Notes under the pieces: generated by a model
Database searches by the model: none
The model's input: the letters and a program-made list of their open reading frames with translations, nothing else
Told to the model about the DNA's origin: nothing
Shown: one piece after another, positions 19,018-28,857 of the stretch
Layout: the number at the start of each line of letters is the position of its first letter
Numbering within the stretch: the stretch's first letter is position 1
Translations under genes and position numbers: made by a program
Origin: Actinomycetes bacterium
GTDB taxonomy: Bacteria; Actinomycetota; Acidimicrobiia; Acidimicrobiales; RAAP-2
DNA length: 64,000 bases
Assembly: GCA_021791615.1 (NCBI GenBank)
Contig: JAJYWG010000546.1
Coordinates: 1-64,000 of the forward strand
Direction of reading: 5' to 3'

Positions 19018-21299
19018 TACGGTAGGGCGACCGTCGGGTCATTGGGACCGAGCAGGATTCCGGCCAGGTACTGGGCGACCTCGGCATTGGCGTGGATCTT
19101 TGGGTTCGACGAGGCGAGCGCGTGTGCCAAGGCCTGCTCGGCGATCTGGCGGGCCACCGGCTCGCTGATCGGTTGCAGCGGAGACGCTGCCGACACTTGG
19201 ACGCTCGAAAGAAGAGACGCCGGGACTGACCCGACCCGCACCTCGTAGAGACCTGTGTCGCCACGTGAAGCGAGACCCGAGCTCCCGCCCGAGCTCCCGC
19301 CCGAGCTCCCGCCCGAGCTCCCGCCCGAGCTCCCGCCGTTGCGCCCGCCGTTGCCCGAGGCCCGGCCCGAGCTCCCGCCATCTGACCCCAGCGGCGCGAC
19401 GTAGGCCAGGCGCGTGCCATCGGGACGCCGCACCACGGTGTCGAGCACGGCACCCCCGGTGACAGTTACCTGTCCACGCACCGTCGAGGGGATCGAGACG
19501 ACGGTCTCGGCCGAGCGATCACCGCGACGGACCGCACCCGCGTCCTGGGCCTCCATCGCGAAGTCCTTGCCTGTCGGGTCGTACTGGTAGGCGAGGAGCC
19601 TCCCGGCAGTGGCCCTTGGCCAGACCCGTTCCATGTAGGTCGCCCTGCTCGGGATGAGCAAGTCCTTCGGAGAAACAGGTGCAGAGGGATTGCCCACGCC
19701 CGGCGTGCCGTTCGACGTCGTCTGGTAGCTCGAGTGCTGCCATCGCACGCACCAGCAGGTTGCTTCGGTGGGCGACAAGCCTTTCCAGGCCCACAGGGTC
19801 CCTCCCGTGAGGGTCGCTTCCTGGGCGGCGGTCTCACCCTTCAGGACGAAGCCGTCGGTGCTGGAGGAGTCGCCGAACTCGGTGGTGAACACGGCCGCGT
19901 GCATCGCCTGGGCTTCCCACTCCGCCGTCTGATACCCGAAGGTGTAAGAGGGCGGGTACGGGCTATCTGTCGGTGGGTAGCCGATGAACTGGTCGACGGT
20001 GAATGCGTGGGTGTAGATGTGCGGGGCGTACACGAGGTTCGGGTACGAGGAGAACGGTGCGCTCACCTGCGGGGAAAAGTCGACCAAGTTCCGGTAGGCA
20101 AGCGGCTCGAAGAAGATCTGCTGCTGATCGACATGGGCGAGTGCCGGGTAGGCGCACTTGCCCGCGAGCGAGGTGGGTGTCGACGCCGGGCACGTCGGGA
20201 GCCCGTCTCGGACTCCCGTGAGCGCTTCGATGGCACGCCGGTAAAACGGATACAGGTCCTGGCTCGATGCCTGGTACAGGTTGGTCAGTGGGATCGGTGT
20301 GAGCGAACCAGGTTGGGGCTCGTTCATCAGCTCGTAGCCGACGACGGCCGAGTTGCCCTCGAAACGCCGGGCCAGCGCGGCGAGCGCCCCGATGTAGTGG
20401 TCTTGGAGCCCTGGTCCCGGTGCCTGCCCGCGGGGGCCAGTCACCTCGTGGTTTTGCCAGAAGTTGTAGAACGCGGCCGACGAGGCAGGGTTCAAAGCGT
20501 CCTGGCCGTCAAAAGCGCAGGCCGGCTTCCCATCGGTAAAGACTGCCCAGCGCGGGGCACCGTCAGAGCCGCCGGATGGGGAGCAGTCGGGCGGGGTCGT
20601 CCCCTTCTTGGCCGGCAGGATGTAGCGCGAGTACTGATCCTGGTGCATGTCCAAGATGACGTAGATACCCTGCTGTTTGGCCCAGCCTACGACCTGGGCG
20701 ATGCGGTCGAGGTAGCGGGCGGAGTACCTGCCCGGGGTGGGCTCGAGCTGGCTCCAGTCGAGAACGAGGCGCACGACGTCGAACCCCAGCGCCCGCATCT
20801 GGGCGAAGTCGTCCCCACTCCCGGGCGCGGTTGACTGCTCGAATGCAGGCAGGTTCGCCTCTACTTCGCAAAGTGGAGGCTGGGGGATGCGGGCCGTGGC
20901 CTTGGGACAGGCGCCGTCGTACGCCGACGGGCTGACCGGGAAGAGGGCAGGGCCTCCCTTCGCTGTCGGGTAGGCGACATCCTGGAGGCCCACCGAGGCC
21001 ACGCCCCGGAGCAAGACCTCCCGTCCCTGCGGATCGGCCAGGTACGGGGTGTGGTCGGCCCCGGAGGTCGGGATGACGACGTGCAGGAATGGCAGGGCTG
21101 TGCCGGTGCTCGGACCGAGCGCCGAACTGTTCCCAGCCGATCCTGACGTGCCACACCCGGCCAGCGTCGCGGCCGCGAGGACGGCCGCCCCAAAAGCGAA
21201 GCCCGCCACGCTCCGTCGAGGCGCGCCGTGCGGTGGCCGCCCACGTCGTCCGTGTCGCAATACCCCCCGCACCCCCCGCACCCCCCGCACCCCCTTCAC
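19017..21299 (-). CDS. glycoside hydrolase family 5 lipoprotein, endoglycoceramidase-like
   Basis: A 760-residue secreted glycosidase anchored as a lipoprotein (ATLAGC, Cys49). The barrel includes [19 protein letters not shown] and [15 protein letters not shown]. The acid/base glutamate is in ELMNEPQPG and the nucleophile glutamate in [10 protein letters not shown]. The HQD and GAPRWA elements resemble endoglycoceramidase-type GH5 enzymes more than cellulases. After the catalytic part come a beta-rich segment, a GSSG linker of five repeats and about 100 C-terminal residues of unknown fold. The N-terminus is also repetitive (GVR triplets). The GTG start overlaps the nitroreductase stop as GTGA; the true start could be slightly internal. 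Sphingolipid-like substrates are inference. Confidence 0.8.
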   Translation of the reverse strand: MKGVRGVRGVRGVLRHGRRGRPPHGAPRRSVAGFAFGAAVLAAATLAGCGTSGSAGNSSALGPSTGTALPFLHVVIPTSGADHTPYLADPQGREVLLRGVASVGLQDVAYPTAKGGPALFPVSPSAYDGACPKATARIPQPPLCEVEANLPAFEQSTAPGSGDDFAQMRALGFDVVRLVLDWSQLEPTPGRYSARYLDRIAQVVGWAKQQGIYVILDMHQDQYSRYILPAKKGTTPPDCSPSGGSDGAPRWAVFTDGKPACAFDGQDALNPASSAAFYNFWQNHEVTGPRGQAPGPGLQDHYIGALAALARRFEGNSAVVGYELMNEPQPGSLTPIPLTNLYQASSQDLYPFYRRAIEALTGVRDGLPTCPASTPTSLAGKCAYPALAHVDQQQIFFEPLAYRNLVDFSPQVSAPFSSYPNLVYAPHIYTHAFTVDQFIGYPPTDSPYPPSYTFGYQTAEWEAQAMHAAVFTTEFGDSSSTDGFVLKGETAAQEATLTGGTLWAWKGLSPTEATCWCVRWQHSSYQTTSNGTPGVGNPSAPVSPKDLLIPSRATYMERVWPRATAGRLLAYQYDPTGKDFAMEAQDAGAVRRGDRSAETVVSIPSTVRGQVTVTGGAVLDTVVRRPDGTRLAYVAPLGSDGGSSGRASGNGGRNGGSSGGSSGGSSGGSSGGSSGLASRGDTGLYEVRVGSVPASLLSSVQVSAASPLQPISEPVARQIAEQALAHALASSNPKIHANAEVAQYLAGILLGPNDPTVALP
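19279..19338 (-). repeat. 12-bp tandem repeat encoding a GSSG linker
   Basis: Five copies of GAGCTCCCGCCC (last one imperfect) encode repeated Gly-Gly-Ser-Ser in the GH5 lipoprotein, a flexible linker between domains. Confidence 0.85.
21262..21288 (-). repeat. 9-bp repeat at the GH5 5' end
   Basis: Three perfect copies of ACCCCCCGC plus flanking partial copies encode the GVRGVRGVR start of the GH5 protein. They lie only about 40 bases from the 180-bp GVP repeat in the preceding gene and have the same period. Confidence 0.8.
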
Positions 21300-22156
21300 T
21301 CAGCCGAACCTTCGCTAGCGTCCTGCACCCCGGGCACCCCTGGTACTCCGGGCACCCCTGGTACTCCGGGCACTCCTGGCACCCCTGGCACCCCTGGCAC
21401 CCCTGGCACCCCTGGCACCCCTGGTACTCCGGGCACTCCTGGCACCCCTGGCACCCCTGGCACCCCTGGCACGCCGGGCACCCCGGGCACCCCTGGCACC
21501 CCTGGCCACAGTGCCTCTGGCACTTCCATCCCGGCAGGTGCACCCCACTGATTGCGGTAGGTCACCTCGTGGAGCGGTCGGCGGCGCGCGACACCCCAGC
21601 GTCCGGTGGGATAGCCAAAGCTGACGCAGCCCGCCATCTGCCATCCCTCGTCGCTCGGTACCCCCAGCACCGAGAGCGTCTCAGGAAGAGAGAACACGCC
21701 GAGGACGACCGTGAGGCAGCTCCCGATACCTTCGGCCCGCGCGGCCAACATCGCGCTCCAGACTGCCGGGTAGATCGAACCGCCGGTCGGATCGTGCTGG
21801 CAGAAGGCGAACAGGTAGAGCGGCACCTCTTCGAAGTGGTCGGCCAGCCACTGGGCCGATCGGCGGACTTTGAGGAACTGGGCAGTCTCGTCGGTGTCTG
21901 GGTGAGCGGCAGCGGCCGCCACCTGGGGCGCGTAGATGGTCGACCAAAGCTTCGCGATCGCGTCGCGGTAGAGCGGTCCCAGCCTGGCTTTCACGGCAGG
22001 GTCGTCGACGAGGAGGAAGCGCCAGTTCTGCTGGTTGCCGCCGCTCGGCGCCCTGATGGCTGCATCGAGGATCCGGGCCTGGGCATCGTGGGGAACTGGA
22101 TCGGGACGGACGCGACGCATGGCGCGCGTGGTGTAGAGCGCTTCGAGCAGGTCCAC
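21296..22156 (-). CDS. nitroreductase family protein with (GVP)19 tail
   Basis: Residues 1-217 form an FMN-dependent nitroreductase domain: [14 protein letters not shown] and [12 protein letters not shown] are the FMN-binding N-terminal signature, and [11 protein letters not shown] matches the second flavin loop. Residues 218-277 are an unbroken run of 19 Gly-Val-Pro triplets encoded by 9-bp repeats, followed by a short polar end (DASEGSAE). Such an elastin/collagen-like tail is not part of the family as I know it. Residue use elsewhere is ordinary. The start ATG follows the nitronate monooxygenase stop by 28 bases; the stop overlaps the GH5 start as GTGA. Substrate unknown. Confidence 0.82.
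   Translation of the reverse strand: MDLLEALYTTRAMRRVRPDPVPHDAQARILDAAIRAPSGGNQQNWRFLLVDDPAVKARLGPLYRDAIAKLWSTIYAPQVAAAAAHPDTDETAQFLKVRRSAQWLADHFEEVPLYLFAFCQHDPTGGSIYPAVWSAMLAARAEGIGSCLTVVLGVFSLPETLSVLGVPSDEGWQMAGCVSFGYPTGRWGVARRRPLHEVTYRNQWGAPAGMEVPEALWPGVPGVPGVPGVPGVPGVPGVPGVPGVPGVPGVPGVPGVPGVPGVPGVPGVPGVPGVPGVQDASEGSAE
21326..21505 (-). repeat. 180-bp GVP triplet repeat, period nine
   Basis: On the plus strand the tract is built from near-identical units such as GGCACCCCT with scattered TAC/CAC and TCC/CCC differences. On the coding minus strand it gives 19 GVP triplets. There are no spacers, so it is not a CRISPR array. Confidence 0.93.
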
Positions 22157-22184
22157 GGCCGTTCCCCCCCCCAGAACGCGCTGG

Positions 22185-23300
22185 TCAGTCCAAGACCGGC
22201 TGGACTGCCTGGATCGCGTCGAGGTACTCCTCGACCATCTCCCTCACGACGTCCTTGGCTTTGCGGACAGTCTTCGCCCGGCCGATGACCTGGCCGGCCG
22301 GATTGAAGTTCACGTCGACGGCCTGCACCGGGTAGGCGTGGCCCCGTGACACCGCTTCGATGGCAACCATCATCTGCAGGGGCATCGGCAAGGGCTTCGG
22401 GTTGTCCGGCTGCTCCCAGGCGTCGGTCCAGTCGTTGCGGAGCATGCGGCAAGGCTTGCCGGTGAACGAGCGTGAGCGCACCGTGTCACGACTGGTCGCC
22501 CGCAGGTAGGTCTCCATTTGGGCCGGCGGGATGTCCGCCTCTTCGACGGTCAGCCACAACGAACCGGTCCACACGCCGGCTGCCCCCATCACCATCGCTG
22601 CGGCCATTTGCCGCCCGGAGCCGATCCCACCGGCTGCGAGCACCGGGATGGGCGACACGGCGTCGATCACTTCGGGCCACAGCACGATGCTGCCGACGTC
22701 ACCGGTGTGCCCGCCGCCTTCGCTGCCCTGGCAGATGACGATGTCCACCCCGGCGTTCTTGTGGCGCAACGCGTGGGTGACCGAGCCGGCCAAAGCCGCC
22801 ATGAGCAGGCCACGCTCGTGGACCCGGGCGATGACATCTTCGGGAGGCGTACCGAGGGCGTTGGCCAGGAGCTTGACCCGGTCATGGGACAGGATCACGT
22901 CCACCTGCGGCGCCGCGGTGGCAGCGGTCCATCCGAGCAGCTCGCGCTTGGGGCCGTCGGGCAGCTCGGGCACCCCGTGGGAGGCAAGGATCTGCTTGGC
23001 GAACTGCCGATGGCCCTCGGGGACCATGGCCTTCAGCTCTGACTCGAGCTTGGCCGGGTCGAGCTCGCCCATGCCCTCGTACTTGCCCGGGATCACGATG
23101 TCGACCCCGTAGGGGAGGTCCCCGGCGACGTGCTCGTCGAGCCACTGCAGCTCGGTCTCCAGCTCGGCAGCGTCGAACCCGACGGCCCCGAGCACGCCAA
23201 ACCCGCCGGCGTTCGAAACGGCGGCGACGACGTCCCGGCAGTGCGTGAAGGCGAAGATCGGGAATTCGATGCCGAGTCGGCGGCAAAGCTCGTTGTGCAC
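22185..23300 (-). CDS. nitronate monooxygenase family flavoprotein
   Basis: A 371-residue FMN enzyme of the 2-nitropropane dioxygenase fold. It starts with [20 protein letters not shown] and [12 protein letters not shown], close to a mycobacterial subgroup I recall, and contains the conserved phosphate-binding [16 protein letters not shown] and [16 protein letters not shown]. It should oxidise nitronates or reduce a related enoyl substrate; the physiological substrate is not known. The GTG start has GGAGG seven bases upstream. It is the first gene of a minus-strand run continuing into the nitroreductase and GH5 genes. Confidence 0.87.
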   Translation of the reverse strand: MHNELCRRLGIEFPIFAFTHCRDVVAAVSNAGGFGVLGAVGFDAAELETELQWLDEHVAGDLPYGVDIVIPGKYEGMGELDPAKLESELKAMVPEGHRQFAKQILASHGVPELPDGPKRELLGWTAATAAPQVDVILSHDRVKLLANALGTPPEDVIARVHERGLLMAALAGSVTHALRHKNAGVDIVICQGSEGGGHTGDVGSIVLWPEVIDAVSPIPVLAAGGIGSGRQMAAAMVMGAAGVWTGSLWLTVEEADIPPAQMETYLRATSRDTVRSRSFTGKPCRMLRNDWTDAWEQPDNPKPLPMPLQMMVAIEAVSRGHAYPVQAVDVNFNPAGQVIGRAKTVRKAKDVVREMVEEYLDAIQAVQPVLD

Positions 23301-23353
23301 GATGGTCCTCCGGTCCGGGCCCGACCAGGTACGCCGGCCCAGTGTTGTAGACG

Positions 23354-23365
23354 AGAACAGATTCT
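23354..23365. promoter_or_regulatory. candidate palindromic operator before the nitronate monooxygenase gene
   Basis: AGAA-N4-TTCT is a perfect short palindrome about 55 bases upstream of the GTG. It resembles half of TetR-type operators such as those of KstR, although two core positions differ. It is the only palindrome I noticed in this 164-bp gap. Confidence 0.25.
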
Positions 23366-23464
23366 AATTCCTATCGGTGGTCATTGCGGTCCGCGCCGGA
23401 CGCGCACCCCGGGCGCGCCGGACACGATCCGCGATGCCTCGTGGGTGGTCCGCTCGCAGTGCGG

Positions 23465-23881
23465 TCAGCGCTCCCGGTCACGTCCGGCAGCCGCTCGCAC
23501 CGTGGCGAGCACCTCGGTGTCCGAGGCACCCGGGCCGAGCACGGCAGCAACCCCCGCCGCCCGCAGCCGTTCGACGTCGACCGGCGGCACGATCCCGCCG
23601 ACGACCACAGGGGTGCTCAGCCCGGCGTCGCGCAGCGATGCGAGCACCGAGGGTGCGAGCGTCAGGTGAGCACCGTTGTGCATGGACAGCCCGACCACGT
23701 CCACGTCCTCTTCGACGACGGCAGCAGCGATCGACGCCGGGGTCTGGCGAAGGCCCGCGTAGACGACCTCGCACCCCCCGTCGCGCAGGATCCTGCTCAC
23801 CACCTTGAGCCCGCGATCGTGTCCGTCGAGACCGACTTTGGCGACCAGGACCCGCAGTGGTCTCGGTACGTCGGCAGTCAC
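23465..23881 (-). CDS. mcmB: methylmalonyl-CoA mutase, cobalamin-binding subunit
   Basis: A free-standing B12-binding domain of 138 residues that completes the mutase encoded just upstream. The signature DxHxxG is present as D19-G-H21-D-R-G24 (VGLDGHDRG), with His21 the lower cobalt ligand, followed by VGLSMHNGAH and a glycine-rich VVVGGIVPP. The GTG at 23881 overlaps the large-subunit stop as GTGA, which supports this start over a longer frame beginning at 23902. Split catalytic and B12 subunits are known from archaea and some bacteria. Confidence 0.88.
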   Translation of the reverse strand: MTADVPRPLRVLVAKVGLDGHDRGLKVVSRILRDGGCEVVYAGLRQTPASIAAAVVEEDVDVVGLSMHNGAHLTLAPSVLASLRDAGLSTPVVVGGIVPPVDVERLRAAGVAAVLGPGASDTEVLATVRAAAGRDRER

Positions 23882-25506
23882 GCCGTAGGGGGCTCGGACC
23901 ACGTGCCGAAGACCGATTCGAGCGCGCCCATCGTCTCGCCGACCGTGACGTAGGCGTGCGCAGCTTCGATCAGCACCGGCATCAGGTTCACCGTCGGATC
24001 GGCTGCGTCAGAGCGGATGCGTGTGATCGCCCGGCGGACCGCACCGTCGTCCCGGCGCTGCTTGACCTCTTCCAGACGAGCCAGCTGGCGGACTTCCACA
24101 TCGGGATCGACATAGAGGGTCGGCGTCGTCGAATCATCTCCGTCGGTGTACCCGTTCACGCCGACATGTATCCAGCGCCTCGCGGCGAGGTCGGATTGGA
24201 AGCGGTACGACGCGTCCGCGATCTCGGAACAGAACCAGCCGTCGTCGATACCGGCCAGCACGCCCTCGAGCATCGAGCCGCCCCCCGCTCTTGTGACGCG
24301 GGCGAAGATAGCCTCTGCTCGAGCTGCCAGGTCGTCCGTCAAGTTCTCGACGTACCACGAGCCGCCGAGAGGATCCGCCACGTGAGCCACACCGGTCTCC
24401 TCGGCGATGACCTGCTGGGTACGCAGGGCCAGGCGGGCAGCACGCTCGGTCGGCAGGGCCAAAGCCTCGTCGTAGGAGTCGGCGTGGAGGCTCTGGGTGC
24501 CACCGAGCACGCCGGCCAGGGCTTCGATGGCCACGCGGGCCAAGTTCACCTCCGGCTGCTGGGCGGTGAGGGAGACGCCGGCGGTCTGCGTGTGGAAGCG
24601 CAGCCTCCACGATCGTTCGTCCGCCGCTCCGTAGCGGTCCCGCATCCACTGTGCCCAGAGGCGACGCGCTGCACGGTACTTGGCGATCTCCTCGAAGAAG
24701 TCGATGTGGGCGTTGAAGAAGAAGCTGAGGCGCGGGGCGAAGTCGTCGACCGCCATTCCCGCGCCCACTGCCGCCTCGACGTAGGCGAAGCCGTTGGCCA
24801 ACGTGAACGCCAGCTCCTGGAGCGCGGTCGACCCGGCCTCGCGAATGTGGTACCCCGACACCGATACGGGGTGCCACCGGGGCAGCTCGGCGGCGGCGAA
24901 GCGGACGAGGTCGGTGACAAGGCGGACGCTCGGCCGGGGAGGGAAGACGTACTCCTTCTGTGCTTGGTACTCCTTCAGGATGTCATTCTGGATGGTCCCG
25001 GCCAAGCGTCGCCGATCTACACCGGTGGTGTCGCCCACGGCGATGTACATCGCCATGACGGGCGCTGCTGCCGAGTTGATGGTCATCGAGGTGCTGACAG
25101 CTCCGAGGTCGATCCCCGAGAAGAGCGTCTCCATGTCGCCCAAGGTGTCGATGGCGACACCGGCTCTCCCGACCTCGCCTTTTGCGAGGGGGTCGTCCGA
25201 GTCACGGCCGAGCAGGGTCGGCATGTCGAACGCGGTGGACAGGCCGTTCCCGCCGGCGGCTAGCAGCTCTTTGAATCGTGCGTTGGTCTCGGTCGCCGTG
25301 CCGAAGCCGGCGAACTGGCGCATCGTCCACAGCTTCGACCTGTACATGGACGCGTAGGGACCTCGGGTGAACGGCCACTGCCCCGGGAGCTCGGCGCCCG
25401 GGGGACCGTAGACCGGGTCGAGCGGTATCCCCGAGATGGTCTCGTAGCGGTCGCGACGCATGGGGGAACGGTCGAATTCCTCCTGCCAGCGGTCGTGGTC
25501 TGTCAT
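23878..25506 (-). CDS. mcmA: methylmalonyl-CoA mutase, catalytic subunit
   Basis: A 542-residue TIM-barrel subunit that interconverts methylmalonyl-CoA and succinyl-CoA together with the small subunit. It has PYASMYRSKLWTMRQFAGF (the tyrosine matching Tyr89 of the Propionibacterium enzyme), TAFDMPTLLGRDSDDP, IQNDILKEYQ, PSVRLVTD (matching Arg207) and SGYHIREAG with the conserved histidine. Retention of the Tyr and Arg favours methylmalonyl-CoA over isobutyryl-CoA. No B12 domain is fused. The ATG overlaps the cobL stop, so vitamin synthesis and vitamin-using enzyme share an operon. A MeaB-type chaperone gene is not seen nearby. Confidence 0.9.
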   Translation of the reverse strand: MTDHDRWQEEFDRSPMRRDRYETISGIPLDPVYGPPGAELPGQWPFTRGPYASMYRSKLWTMRQFAGFGTATETNARFKELLAAGGNGLSTAFDMPTLLGRDSDDPLAKGEVGRAGVAIDTLGDMETLFSGIDLGAVSTSMTINSAAAPVMAMYIAVGDTTGVDRRRLAGTIQNDILKEYQAQKEYVFPPRPSVRLVTDLVRFAAAELPRWHPVSVSGYHIREAGSTALQELAFTLANGFAYVEAAVGAGMAVDDFAPRLSFFFNAHIDFFEEIAKYRAARRLWAQWMRDRYGAADERSWRLRFHTQTAGVSLTAQQPEVNLARVAIEALAGVLGGTQSLHADSYDEALALPTERAARLALRTQQVIAEETGVAHVADPLGGSWYVENLTDDLAARAEAIFARVTRAGGGSMLEGVLAGIDDGWFCSEIADASYRFQSDLAARRWIHVGVNGYTDGDDSTTPTLYVDPDVEVRQLARLEEVKQRRDDGAVRRAITRIRSDAADPTVNLMPVLIEAAHAYVTVGETMGALESVFGTWSEPPTA

Positions 25507-26891
25507 GGCGCCAGCGTACCGGGCATCGCCGGGGTGGGCCCCGGGATTTCCTCGGCGGTGACGCTGTCGTCAGGAGTGCTCGCGCCCGGCCCCCACGCGA
25601 CGAACAGCGGATCCCGTCCGACGAGGCGCCAGTCGTTCGTCTTTGATTCGCGGGCTCGCGCGACCGTCACCTCGACCATGTTGCCGAGCCGCCTGGCTGC
25701 TGCCGACGCCTCGCCCAGCTCCGCCAGCACGGCAACGACGCGGCCACCGGGACGGAGACGGCGTAGCACCGTGTCGAGCAGATCGGCTCCAGGGGCACTG
25801 AGGAAGACTCGGTCGGGCGGAGGCAGGTCGTCGAAGTCAACGGCGCGAGGTGCCGCGACCACGTGCACGCTCGCACCGAGGGAGGCGGCATTCGCCGAGA
25901 TCCGTTCGCCTCCTTCGGGCGAGCCCTGGACTGCAAGCACCGACAGACCAGGACGGACCAGCGCACACTCGACGGCCACGGCTCCGCTGTCGCTGCCGAC
26001 GTCCCAGAGGACTCCCGACGAGGGGAGCGCGAGCTTGCCGAGCACCACCGAACGGATCTCGGACTTGGCCGAGGGTCCTGGACGGTGCACGAACGCCGAG
26101 TCCGGCAGGCCCCAGGCGAGCACGGGCGCCGAGCGCGGCGCACCTGCTGCGGGCGGAGGCCAACTGCCGCCCTGGGCGGGAGCCCATCCGACGAGAGGGA
26201 GGGAGCCCGGTCCCAGGATGACGACAACGGACCCCGGATCGTAATGGCCTTCCGCCAGCGAGGCCGCGGTGGTCTCGAGGACCATCTCTTCAGAGGATCC
26301 CAGCCGAGAGCACACGGCAACCAGGTCCATCGCGGCCCCCGCGTCCAGCAACGCCTGCCCGATCGCCTCGGGGGGCACGTCGGGAGCTGCCAGGAAGGCC
26401 ACTTTCGGGGCAGTACGGAGAAGCCCGGCAAGCTCTTCGGGACGCCGGCCGTGGGCAGGAACGACCAGTGCGTCTTCCCACGGCAGCCCCAGGCGGGCGA
26501 AGGCCACCGCGACGGCGGATGGGGCCGGGAGCACTCGGAGGCAGCGGCGGCCCACCGTCGCTGCCAGCGGCCCCAGCACCCCGAAGAAGCCGGGATCCCC
26601 TTCCGTGAGGACGCAGATCCGCCCGAGCGATCCGTCCACCGCCCGGCGCACGGCCTGTGCCGCGTCTACGGGGTCGTCGCCCACTTCCACCCACTCGGGC
26701 GGGCGGCGGCCGATCCTGACCGGCGGCCGATCGGCCCAGGTCTGCCAGAGCCATAGGCAGCGGCGCGAGCCGATCACCACCGCTGCGTCGGTCAGCGCGG
26801 ACACGGCGGCGGGAGCGAGGTGGTCGTCGGCCATCCCGATGACCGTGACCTCGGGACCGGCGGGCTCGGAGGGCATGCCGGCGGGCGTCAC
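25503..26891 (-). CDS. cobL: precorrin-6Y methyltransferase/decarboxylase, CbiE-CbiT fusion
   Basis: A 462-residue bifunctional enzyme of cobalamin ring synthesis that methylates C5 and C15 and decarboxylates the C12 acetate. The N-terminal half is a tetrapyrrole methylase of CbiE type ([40 protein letters not shown]). The C-terminal half is a CbiT Rossmann methyltransferase ([20 protein letters not shown] is the SAM site; [11 protein letters not shown]). The GTG start overlaps the ABC exporter stop and its stop overlaps mcmA. Other cobalamin genes are not in the window. Confidence 0.87.
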   Translation of the reverse strand: MTPAGMPSEPAGPEVTVIGMADDHLAPAAVSALTDAAVVIGSRRCLWLWQTWADRPPVRIGRRPPEWVEVGDDPVDAAQAVRRAVDGSLGRICVLTEGDPGFFGVLGPLAATVGRRCLRVLPAPSAVAVAFARLGLPWEDALVVPAHGRRPEELAGLLRTAPKVAFLAAPDVPPEAIGQALLDAGAAMDLVAVCSRLGSSEEMVLETTAASLAEGHYDPGSVVVILGPGSLPLVGWAPAQGGSWPPPAAGAPRSAPVLAWGLPDSAFVHRPGPSAKSEIRSVVLGKLALPSSGVLWDVGSDSGAVAVECALVRPGLSVLAVQGSPEGGERISANAASLGASVHVVAAPRAVDFDDLPPPDRVFLSAPGADLLDTVLRRLRPGGRVVAVLAELGEASAAARRLGNMVEVTVARARESKTNDWRLVGRDPLFVAWGPGASTPDDSVTAEEIPGPTPAMPGTLAP

Positions 26892-28807
26892 TGCGCGACG
26901 GGGTTGGGGCGCGGGGTCCGGCCCGCTTCCTGGTCGGCGAACTGGGTGGTGTAGAGCTCGGCGTACAGCCCTCCGCGGGCGAGCAACTCGTCGTGGGTGC
27001 CCTGCTCGATGATGCGCCCACCGTCGATGACAAGAAGCTGGTCGGCCTCGCGGACGGTGGACAGGCGGTGGGCGATGACGAGGGAGGTACGTCGGGCAAG
27101 TGCGCGGCGAAGGGCGGCCTGAACGGCGACCTCGGCTTCGGAGTCCAGATGGGCAGTGGCCTCGTCGAGGACGACCACATCCGGCGCTTTGAGGATGAGG
27201 CGCGCCAGGGCAACGCGCTGCTTCTCCCCACCTGAGAGGCGGTAGCCCCGGTCGCCGACCAGCGTGTCGAGCCCGTCGGGCAGCGAGTCGACCAGCGGCA
27301 GGATCTGGGCCTGCTCCAGCGCCGATCGCAGCTCGACCTCGGTGGCATCGGGGCGCGCGTAGAGGAGGTTGGCTCGCAGGGTGTCGTGGAACAGGTGGGG
27401 GTCTTGGGTGACGACCCCGATCACGTCCCGCAGTGACGACTGGGTGGCGTCCCTCACGTCGATACCCGAGATGAGGACCCGTCCCGAGGTGGGGTCGTAC
27501 AAGCGCGGCACGAGGTTCGAGATGGTGGTCTTGCCGGCGCCCGAAGGCCCGACGAGTGCCACCATCTGACCTGGCTCCACGCGGAACGTCACGTCGGAGA
27601 GCACTTGGGACCGAGGAGCGGCTTCGAGCACGGCAACCGCTTCGAGCGAGGCCAGCGATATCTCTTCGGCACTCGGGTACGTGAACGACACGTGATCCAG
27701 CTCGATGGTAGCGGGTCCTCTGGGGATGTCCACCGCGTCAGGACGCTCTTGGATCATCGGCACGAGGTCGAGCACTTCGAAGACCCGCTCGAACGACACG
27801 AGGGTGGTCATGACGTCGAGGTTCACGTTGGAGAGCTGGGTGAGAGGGGCGTAGAGCCGTGCCAGGTACGCCGTCAGGGCGACCACGGTGCCGACGGCCA
27901 GAGTGCCGTGAACGGCCTCGACGCCGCCGAACCCGTAGGCGAACGCCGTCGCCAGTGCGGCCGTGAGCGTGAGGGCCACCAGGAAGAGGCGGGCGTAGAG
28001 CGCCTGGGCAACGCCGATGTCCCGGACCCGAGCTGCTTTCTGGTCGAAGTTCCGCGCCTCGTGGTCAGGGCGACCGAAGAGTTTCACGAGCATTGCACCC
28101 GAGACGTTGAAGCGCTCGTTCATCACCATGTTCATCTCGCTGTTGAGGTTGTAGCCCTCCAAGGTGAGCGTCCCGAGGCGCCGGCCCACGATGCGGGCGG
28201 GGACGAGGAAGACCGGGAGGAGCACGAGGGCGACCAAGGTGATCTGCCAGCTCAGGACGAACATGGCCACCAGCACGATGAGGACGGTGACGAAGTTGCC
28301 GACGACGTTGGAGAGCAGGTCGGTGAACGCCTGCTGTGCCCCGATGACGTCGTTGTTGAGGCGGCTCACCAGCGCGCCGGTCTGGGTCCGGGTGAAGAAC
28401 GCGAGAGGCATCTGCTGGATGTGGCGGAAGACTTTCGACCGCATGTCGAAGATGAGGCCTTCGCCAACGACGGCCGATACCCGCCGCTCGAAGAGTGACA
28501 GGCCGGCTGTGACCACGGCCAGCCCGCCGGCGAGCAAGGCCAGAGAGACGATGAGGCCGGTCCGGTGCCCGAGGATGCCCTTGTCGATGATGGCTCGCAG
28601 GATGAGAGGGTTCACCGCTCCCACGGCAGAGCCGAGGACGACCACCGGGAGGAAGATGGAAAGGATCCGCCGGTAGGGGACGGCGAAGCGGAGCATGCGC
28701 TTGGTGGTGCCCGGCTTCACCCGGTGCTCGAGCACCGACCGGTCCTGGCGGAACGACCGCATGCCGGACCAGCCGCCGCCGCCCATGCCTCTACCATGGG
28801 GCGGCAT
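26888..28807 (-). CDS. ABC exporter, fused membrane and ATPase domains
   Basis: A 639-residue half-transporter with a six-helix ABC exporter membrane domain (about residues 40-340) and an ATPase domain (about 370-620): Walker [10 protein letters not shown], signature [14 protein letters not shown], Walker [15 protein letters not shown], and the H-loop IAHRLSTV. The layout is typical of multidrug/lipid exporters. The substrate is not evident. A GGAGGTGA site precedes the ATG. It is in the same minus-strand unit as cobL and the mutase genes, with a 50-base gap to the upstream SnoaL-like gene. Confidence 0.88.
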   Translation of the reverse strand: MPPHGRGMGGGGWSGMRSFRQDRSVLEHRVKPGTTKRMLRFAVPYRRILSIFLPVVVLGSAVGAVNPLILRAIIDKGILGHRTGLIVSLALLAGGLAVVTAGLSLFERRVSAVVGEGLIFDMRSKVFRHIQQMPLAFFTRTQTGALVSRLNNDVIGAQQAFTDLLSNVVGNFVTVLIVLVAMFVLSWQITLVALVLLPVFLVPARIVGRRLGTLTLEGYNLNSEMNMVMNERFNVSGAMLVKLFGRPDHEARNFDQKAARVRDIGVAQALYARLFLVALTLTAALATAFAYGFGGVEAVHGTLAVGTVVALTAYLARLYAPLTQLSNVNLDVMTTLVSFERVFEVLDLVPMIQERPDAVDIPRGPATIELDHVSFTYPSAEEISLASLEAVAVLEAAPRSQVLSDVTFRVEPGQMVALVGPSGAGKTTISNLVPRLYDPTSGRVLISGIDVRDATQSSLRDVIGVVTQDPHLFHDTLRANLLYARPDATEVELRSALEQAQILPLVDSLPDGLDTLVGDRGYRLSGGEKQRVALARLILKAPDVVVLDEATAHLDSEAEVAVQAALRRALARRTSLVIAHRLSTVREADQLLVIDGGRIIEQGTHDELLARGGLYAELYTTQFADQEAGRTPRPNPVAQ

Positions 28808-28857
28808 AGCTCACCTCCGCTGCCGGCCGGCGGGCACAGCGCGCCGGGAACGCGGGC

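Noticed and set aside
21326..21505. CRISPR-like periodic repeat
   Set aside because: The units are directly contiguous, nine bases long and code for GVP in frame; there are no spacers and no cas genes.
23881..23902. Longer start for the B12-binding subunit
   Set aside because: It would overlap the large subunit by 25 bases; the GTGA junction at 23878-23881 and the family start favour the shorter form.
28808..28857. Cobalamin riboswitch upstream of the ABC-cobL-mcm genes
   Set aside because: Too short and no B12-box-like GCCACTG was seen on the relevant strand here or in the 30027-30585 gap.
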